From: Clostridiales bacterium UBA1758
GTDB lineage: Bacteria; Bacillota; Clostridia; Oscillospirales; UBA1758
Length of the DNA: 9,850 bases
Reading direction: 5' to 3'
Assembly: GCA_002315595.1 (NCBI GenBank)
Contig: DCHG01000064.1
Span: 1-9,850 of the forward strand
Under the pieces are notes generated by a model. The model did no database searches. It was not told the DNA's origin and worked only from the letters and a program-made list of their open reading frames with translations. Position numbers and translations under genes: made by a program. The first letter of the stretch is position 1. Each line of letters starts with the position of its first letter. This document shows positions 5,928 through 9,850 of the stretch, piece after piece.

Positions 5928-7017
5928 GAAAAAAGCACTTGATACCGCCCTTGCTCAAATCAAGAAAACCTACGGCGACGGCTCTATTATGCGTCTCGGT
6001 GAAAATAATTCAATGAATGTCGACGCCGTTTCCACCGGCTCGATCGGACTTGACCTCGCCCTCGGCATCGGCGGCGTACCGCGCGGCCGTATTATCGAAA
6101 TCTTCGGGCCGGAATCTTCCGGTAAGACCACGGTGGCACTTCACATCGTTGCCGAAGTCCAAAAACTCGGCGGGGAAGCCGCATTCATCGACGCGGAACA
6201 CGCGCTCGATCCGATCTACGCCAAAGCACTCGGCGTGGACATTGATTCACTTCTCATCTCCCAGCCGGACACCGGCGAGCAGGCGTTGGAAATCACCGAA
6301 GCCCTTGTTCGCAGCGGTGCGATCGAAGTCGTCGTCATCGACTCGGTTGCCGCCCTTGTTCCGCGTGCGGAAATCGACGGCGAAATGGGCGACAGTTTTG
6401 TCGGTCTTCACGCCAGACTGATGAGTCAGGCTCTGCGTAAACTCGCCGGTGCGATCTCGAAATCCAACTGTATTGCGATCTTTATCAACCAACTTCGTGA
6501 AAAGGTCGGCGTGATGTACGGCAACCCCGAAGTCACCACCGGCGGTCGCGCACTGAAATTCTATTCGAGCGTCCGAATTGATATCCGTCGTGTCGAAACG
6601 CTGAAAAACGGGGCGGATATGATCGGCAACCGCACCCGTGCCAAGGTCGTCAAAAACAAGGTCGCGCCCCCGTTTAAGCAGACCGAATTCGACATCATGT
6701 ACGGCGAAGGCATTTCGAAAGACGGTGAACTCGTTGACATGGGTGTACAACTCGGCGTCGTCAAAAAAAGCGGCGCATGGTTCTATTACGGCGAAGAACG
6801 CCTCGGTCAGGGACGCGATAACGCAAGAACCTACTTCAAAGAACACCCCGAAACCGCCGAAAAGGTTGAGGAAGCGATCCGAACCAATGCCGCGGAAGTG
6901 TTGGGACAGTCCCGTGTTCCGCACGCCATCGGCGGCGAAGGAGCCCCCGGTGCGCAACTGAACCGTGGAACGAAGACGGCGGGCGTCTCCGTTGACGCCT
7001 CCGATTTCGAAGGATGA
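5920..7017 (+). CDS. recA: Recombinase A
   Basis: RecA forms ATP-dependent filaments on single-stranded DNA, drives homologous strand exchange and triggers self-cleavage of LexA-type repressors. The 365-residue protein from the ATG at 5920 starts MDKKKALDTAL as in most Bacillota. It has Walker A GPESSGKT (63-70), the region around Glu93 (DAEHALD), Walker B VVVID (137-141), loop L1 in EMGDSFVGLHARLMSQ (155-170), loop L2 in GNPEVTTGGRALKFY (201-215), and a short C-terminal tail ending DASDFEG. In L1 the usual DSHVGLQARL reads DSFVGLHARL. An in-frame ATG at 5911 would add MRE but lacks ribosome binding site spacing. The gene lies inside a run of overlapping housekeeping genes (8 bases into prmC, 4 bases into recX). 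I saw no GAAC-N4-GTTC type LexA box upstream, so SOS control at this start is not evident. Confidence 0.97.
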   Translation: MDKKKALDTALAQIKKTYGDGSIMRLGENNSMNVDAVSTGSIGLDLALGIGGVPRGRIIEIFGPESSGKTTVALHIVAEVQKLGGEAAFIDAEHALDPIYAKALGVDIDSLLISQPDTGEQALEITEALVRSGAIEVVVIDSVAALVPRAEIDGEMGDSFVGLHARLMSQALRKLAGAISKSNCIAIFINQLREKVGVMYGNPEVTTGGRALKFYSSVRIDIRRVETLKNGADMIGNRTRAKVVKNKVAPPFKQTEFDIMYGEGISKDGELVDMGVQLGVVKKSGAWFYYGEERLGQGRDNARTYFKEHPETAEKVEEAIRTNAAEVLGQSRVPHAIGGEGAPGAQLNRGTKTAGVSVDASDFEG

Positions 7018-7625
7018 CCGTCACCGAAATCCGGCCCCGTGGGCAATCAACCGTGATCCTCGTCCTCGATGACGGACGCGAACTGATCGCTGATCCGCTT
7101 GACCTTTTGCCGATGAATCTCGCAAAAGGTGACGAATTGACGGATGACGAGGTAGAAATTCTCGTTCGTCGTTCGGGACAACTCGGCGCATTGGAAACTG
7201 CGGCGAATATGTTGTCACGCAAACCGCAAAGTGCCAAAGAAATCGAACGAGCCTTGCAAAAAAAAGGTTTCGACGAAGACTCCGTCGCGTATGCGGTGGA
7301 AAAGTTGATCGGTCTCGGCGCCATTGACGACGAGAATTACGCAAAACTCATTGCGCGCCATTACGGCAGCCGCGGTTGGGGCGAAAGGCGAATTTCCGAA
7401 GAATTTCACCGTCGTGGGATTGACCGTGCCGTTGCCGATAAGGTTGCGGATGAGATTGCGGATCCCGCGGAAACGATAGATAAACTGCTGATAAAGCGTG
7501 CAGGCGCAACCCCCGATGAGGCTCAAAAACGACGTGTGACGGCGTTTTTGATGCGCCGAGGCTTTCAATATGATGACATTCGAGCCGCTTGGCGTCGATT
7601 TGGTCAGGAAATAGAAGAGGATTGA
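7014..7625 (+). CDS. recX: RecA regulatory protein RecX
   Basis: RecX binds RecA filaments and modulates (usually inhibits) their extension and ATPase activity. The 203-residue protein has the RecX layout: a beta-rich N-terminal part (TEIRPRGQSTVILVLDDGRE) followed by three-helix repeats. Repeat signatures are ALETAANMLSRKPQSAKEIERALQKKGF (59-86), LIGLGAIDDENYAKLIARHY (98-117), WGERRISEEFHRRGI (122-136) and the C-terminal RRVTAFLMRRGFQYDDIRAAWR (173-194). The ATG overlaps the recA stop as ATGA, so the two should be translationally coupled. There is no hairpin between them to lower recX expression, unlike the arrangement known in E. coli. The terminal part is shorter than in three-domain RecX proteins of Bacillus but similar to many Clostridia. 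Confidence 0.92.
   Translation: MTVTEIRPRGQSTVILVLDDGRELIADPLDLLPMNLAKGDELTDDEVEILVRRSGQLGALETAANMLSRKPQSAKEIERALQKKGFDEDSVAYAVEKLIGLGAIDDENYAKLIARHYGSRGWGERRISEEFHRRGIDRAVADKVADEIADPAETIDKLLIKRAGATPDEAQKRRVTAFLMRRGFQYDDIRAAWRRFGQEIEED
7616..7621 (+). promoter_or_regulatory. Ribosome binding site for the TTG start of rimO
   Basis: AGAGGA lies 8 bases before TTG at 7630, within the end of recX. It supports the non-ATG start. Confidence 0.6.
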
Positions 7626-7629
7626 ACCA

Positions 7630-8955
7630 TTGGCAAAAATCGCATTTGTATCACTCGGTTGTGCGAAAAATCTCGTCGACACCGAACAGATGATGTCCGC
7701 GCTTGAAACCGCGGGACACGAAATTTTACCCGATATCGACAACACCGACATCGTTGTCATCAATACCTGTGGCTTCATCGAAAGCGCAAAAACCGAAGCA
7801 ATCGAAGAAATTCTTGAAGTCGCAAAACTCAAAGCGGAAGGACGCGTGGGCGCGATCATCGTCGCCGGTTGTCTTGTGGAACGCTACCGTGAAGAACTTA
7901 TGACCGAACTGCCAGAAGTTGACGCGATCGTCGGTTGCGGCGCTTTTTTGGAAATCGGTCAGGCGGTGGACGCAGTTCTCGCAAAAGAGAAAAAAGCGGT
8001 TTTCGGCGATCTCAACGCACCGATCAAAGGTCAGAGCCGTATGCTCACTACGCCGCCGTATATGGCGTATCTCAAAGTCGCCGAAGGTTGTGACAACCAC
8101 TGCGCCTATTGCGTTATTCCGTCGCTCCGTGGCAAATACCGCAGTCGAACCGTCGAGGATGTTTTGGATGAAGCCGAGGGGCTTGCCGAATACGGCGTGA
8201 AGGAACTCATCGTGATTGCACAGGATACTTCGCGTTACGGCACCGACTTATACGGTAAAAGGATGCTTCCGGAACTACTCAAAAAACTCGCTGATATCAA
8301 GGGGATCGAATGGATCCGTTTGCATTACCTCTACCCGGATGAAATTGACGATGAACTGATTGATACGATTGCGTCGTTGCCGAAAGTCCTTCATTATTTC
8401 GATATTCCGATCCAGCATGTTTCCGACCATTTGCTCGAAAGCATGAACCGCCGTGGTGATGGAAAATATCTCGGCGAACTATTCAAAAAACTGCGTACGA
8501 AGATCCCGGATTGCGTCATCCGTACGAGCATTATCGTCGGTCTTCCCGGGGAAACGAAAGATGATTTCGTCAAACTTTGCGACTTTTTGAAAAAACATAA
8601 ACTGGAACGGGCGGGCGTTTTCGCGTACTCTGCCGAAGAAGGCACGCTTGCCGCCGAAATGCCGGACCAAGTGCCGGAAGAACTGAAACAACGTCGGCTT
8701 GAAATCGTCACCGATCTGCAAAGTCGTGTGATGAACGATTACAACGAACGTTGTATGGGCAAAACCCTGCGCGTTCTGTGTGAAGGCTTCGACCGTTATG
8801 CCGAATGTTGGTTCGGTCGCACCTATGCCGATTCGCCCGATGTCGACGGAAAGGTCTTCTTTTCTTCTTCGCAGAAGATCCGCGAAGGTACGTTTGTCGA
8901 TGTTGTGATCGAGGATACGCTCGACGGCGATCTTGTCGGTTCGATTGTTGAATAA
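7630..8955 (+). CDS. rimO: Ribosomal protein uS12 methylthiotransferase
   Basis: RimO is a radical SAM enzyme with two iron-sulfur clusters that adds a methylthio group to a conserved aspartate of ribosomal protein S12. The 441-residue protein starts MAKIAFVSLGCAKN, and the N-terminal UPF0004 domain supplies three cluster ligands at Cys11, Cys47 and Cys81. The radical SAM CX3CX2C motif is GCDNHCAYC (Cys154, Cys158, Cys161), followed by PSLRGKYRSR. Later landmarks are FDIPIQHVSDHLLESMNRRGD (258-278 region) and IVGLPGET (302-309); a TRAM domain fills about 375-440. The FDIPIQH and SLRGKYRSR wording fits RimO rather than the tRNA enzyme MiaB. Translation begins at TTG with a well-spaced AGAGGA; no upstream in-frame ATG fits. 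It begins 4 bases after recX. Confidence 0.96.
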   Translation: MAKIAFVSLGCAKNLVDTEQMMSALETAGHEILPDIDNTDIVVINTCGFIESAKTEAIEEILEVAKLKAEGRVGAIIVAGCLVERYREELMTELPEVDAIVGCGAFLEIGQAVDAVLAKEKKAVFGDLNAPIKGQSRMLTTPPYMAYLKVAEGCDNHCAYCVIPSLRGKYRSRTVEDVLDEAEGLAEYGVKELIVIAQDTSRYGTDLYGKRMLPELLKKLADIKGIEWIRLHYLYPDEIDDELIDTIASLPKVLHYFDIPIQHVSDHLLESMNRRGDGKYLGELFKKLRTKIPDCVIRTSIIVGLPGETKDDFVKLCDFLKKHKLERAGVFAYSAEEGTLAAEMPDQVPEELKQRRLEIVTDLQSRVMNDYNERCMGKTLRVLCEGFDRYAECWFGRTYADSPDVDGKVFFSSSQKIREGTFVDVVIEDTLDGDLVGSIVE

Positions 8956-8978
8956 ATGCCGAATACTTTAAGGAAAGG

Positions 8979-9006
8979 TTGCTTTTGACGGCTCAAAAGT
9001 TATAAT
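8979..9006 (+). promoter_or_regulatory. Candidate promoter of pgsA with -10 touching the gene
   Basis: TATAAT at 9001-9006 is a perfect -10 hexamer. TTGCTT at 8979-8984 is a partial -35 at 16-bp spacing. A second -35-like TTGACG at 8985-8990 is only 10 bases away and cannot pair with this -10. Transcription would start around 9012-9013, at or inside the pgsA ATG (9010-9012), implying a leaderless message if the promoter is real. Confidence 0.4.
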
Positions 9007-9009
9007 AAT

Positions 9010-9561
9010 ATGACAACTGCAAACATCATCACATTGATCCGAATTGGTTTTATTCCGATATACGCCGTCTGCTTTTTGATCGGTACGCCCGCCTGTGAAA
9101 TCACGGCGCTTGTGCTTTTTATTGTTGCGTCCTGCACTGACAGCCTTGACGGCTACATTGCGCGCCATTATAATCAGGTCACGACCTTTGGCAAATTCGT
9201 CGATCCGCTGGCCGATAAATTGTTGGTTTTAACGGCGATTTCGTTGTTTGTCGAGCGTGGCGATGTCCCCGGTGTCGCCGCCGCCGTCATCATTGCGCGT
9301 GAAATGATCGTGACGACACTTCGCGTTGTCGCCATGTCCGAAGGAAAGGTGCTTGCCGCAGGCATCACCGGAAAGGTGAAGACCTTTACCCAAATCGTCG
9401 TCATTGTGATGCTCCTGACGCCGGTGGCGGATATTGCATTTCTCGGCACGACGCTCGGCGTGATCGGCGTGTGGTTGATGACCGCAGTGACTGTCATTTC
9501 AGGCGTCGAATATCTTTGGAGCAACCGTATGCTTCTTTCGATGAGCGTTTCGAAAAAATAA
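9010..9561 (+). CDS. pgsA: CDP-diacylglycerol--glycerol-3-phosphate 3-phosphatidyltransferase
   Basis: PgsA makes phosphatidylglycerol phosphate from CDP-diacylglycerol and glycerol 3-phosphate in the cytoplasmic membrane, the committed step to phosphatidylglycerol and cardiolipin. The 183-residue protein has the CDP-alcohol phosphotransferase signature with all key residues: Asp44, Asp47, Gly48, Ala51, Arg52, Gly61, Asp65 and Asp69 in DSLDGYIAR...GKFVDPLAD. ITGKVKTFTQI (119-129) is typical of PgsA. Hydrophobic segments lie near 8-25, 30-43, 70-80, 88-105, 127-140 and 145-168. The N-terminus ANIITLIRIGFIPIY aligns with the family start, and a stop lies eight codons upstream, so ATG 9010 is the only likely start. 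It has no adjacent ribosome binding site; AGGAAAGG (8971-8978) is 31 bases away. Confidence 0.94.
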   Translation: MTTANIITLIRIGFIPIYAVCFLIGTPACEITALVLFIVASCTDSLDGYIARHYNQVTTFGKFVDPLADKLLVLTAISLFVERGDVPGVAAAVIIAREMIVTTLRVVAMSEGKVLAAGITGKVKTFTQIVVIVMLLTPVADIAFLGTTLGVIGVWLMTAVTVISGVEYLWSNRMLLSMSVSKK

Positions 9562-9592
9562 CCTTATTACATTTCCCGAAAGGATTTTTCAT

Positions 9593-9850
9593 ATGAAACT
9601 CTATAATTCCGCCACACACACAAAGGAAGATTTTAAACCGAAGGGTGACGTCGTTTCGATGTACACCTGCGGTCCGACGGTGTACCATTTTGCCCATATC
9701 GGCAATCTCCGCAGTTATATCATGGAGGATGTTTTGGAAAAATATCTGCGCTATGTCGGCTATCCCGTCAAGCGCGTTATGAATATCACCGACGTCGGTC
9801 ATTTGTCGAGCGACGCCGATACCGGCGAAGACAAAATGCTCAAAGGCGCA
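9593..9850 (+). CDS. cysS: Cysteine--tRNA ligase, 5' part (runs off window)
   Basis: This is a class I aminoacyl-tRNA synthetase that charges tRNA-Cys with cysteine in the cytoplasm. Only the first 86 codons are in the window, too few for full domain analysis. The visible part is diagnostic: MKLYNSATHTKEDFKP, then MYTCGPTVYHFAHIGNLR, with Cys26 as the first zinc ligand and HIGN (35-38) as the class I HIGH signature, then MNITDVGHLSSDADTGEDKM, which is typical of bacterial CysS. The ATG follows AAAGGA (9579-9584) by 8 bases and lies 31 bases after pgsA. The frame is open to the last base, so the 3' end is cut by the window edge, not by mutation. Confidence 0.95.
   Translation, partial: MKLYNSATHTKEDFKPKGDVVSMYTCGPTVYHFAHIGNLRSYIMEDVLEKYLRYVGYPVKRVMNITDVGHLSSDADTGEDKMLKGA

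Noticed and set aside
8985..9006. TTGACG as the -35 partner of TATAAT before pgsA
   Set aside because: The spacing is only 10 bases, too short for sigma-70 type promoters; TTGCTT at 8979-8984 gives 16.

Overview
The window is a densely packed, entirely plus-strand stretch of bacterial chromosome of moderate G+C. Genes are spaced by tens of bases or overlap by a few, Shine-Dalgarno sites are strong (AAGGAGG, GGAGG, AGAGGA), and the gene set (DUF1385/YqhQ, PrmC, RecA-RecX, RimO, PgsA, CysS) is typical of Bacillota. The likely source is an anaerobic Clostridia-type, possibly gut-associated organism. That placement is inferred from gene content and order, not from a marker search.

Layout: (1) Positions 1-419 carry no recognisable gene. 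They hold a purine-rich tract, several inverted repeats that could fold into a branched RNA, and an extended -10 promoter just ahead of the first gene. (2) Positions 420-4047 form a carbohydrate block: galM (aldose 1-epimerase), then two tandem paralogs of the Gfo/Idh/MocA family with glycoside hydrolase family 109 (GH109) signatures. (3) Positions 4102-7625 hold yqhQ (DUF1385), prmC, recA and recX, where each of the last three genes overlaps the gene before it. (4) Positions 7630-9850 hold rimO (TTG start), pgsA with a perfect -10 hexamer almost touching its start codon, and the first 86 codons of cysS, which runs off the window.

How they may work together: the GH109-like enzymes could release N-acetylgalactosamine or a related sugar inside the cell (neither has a signal peptide), and GalM would equilibrate the anomers of the freed hexose. 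The second half is a housekeeping run: release-factor methylation (PrmC), recombination and its regulator (RecA/RecX), ribosomal protein S12 methylthiolation (RimO), phosphatidylglycerol synthesis (PgsA) and cysteine tRNA charging (CysS). I see no mobile element, CRISPR array, tRNA or rRNA. The genes themselves belong to known families. The less explained parts are the leader upstream of galM, the divergent GH109-like pair, the intergenic hairpins, and the leaderless-looking start of pgsA.
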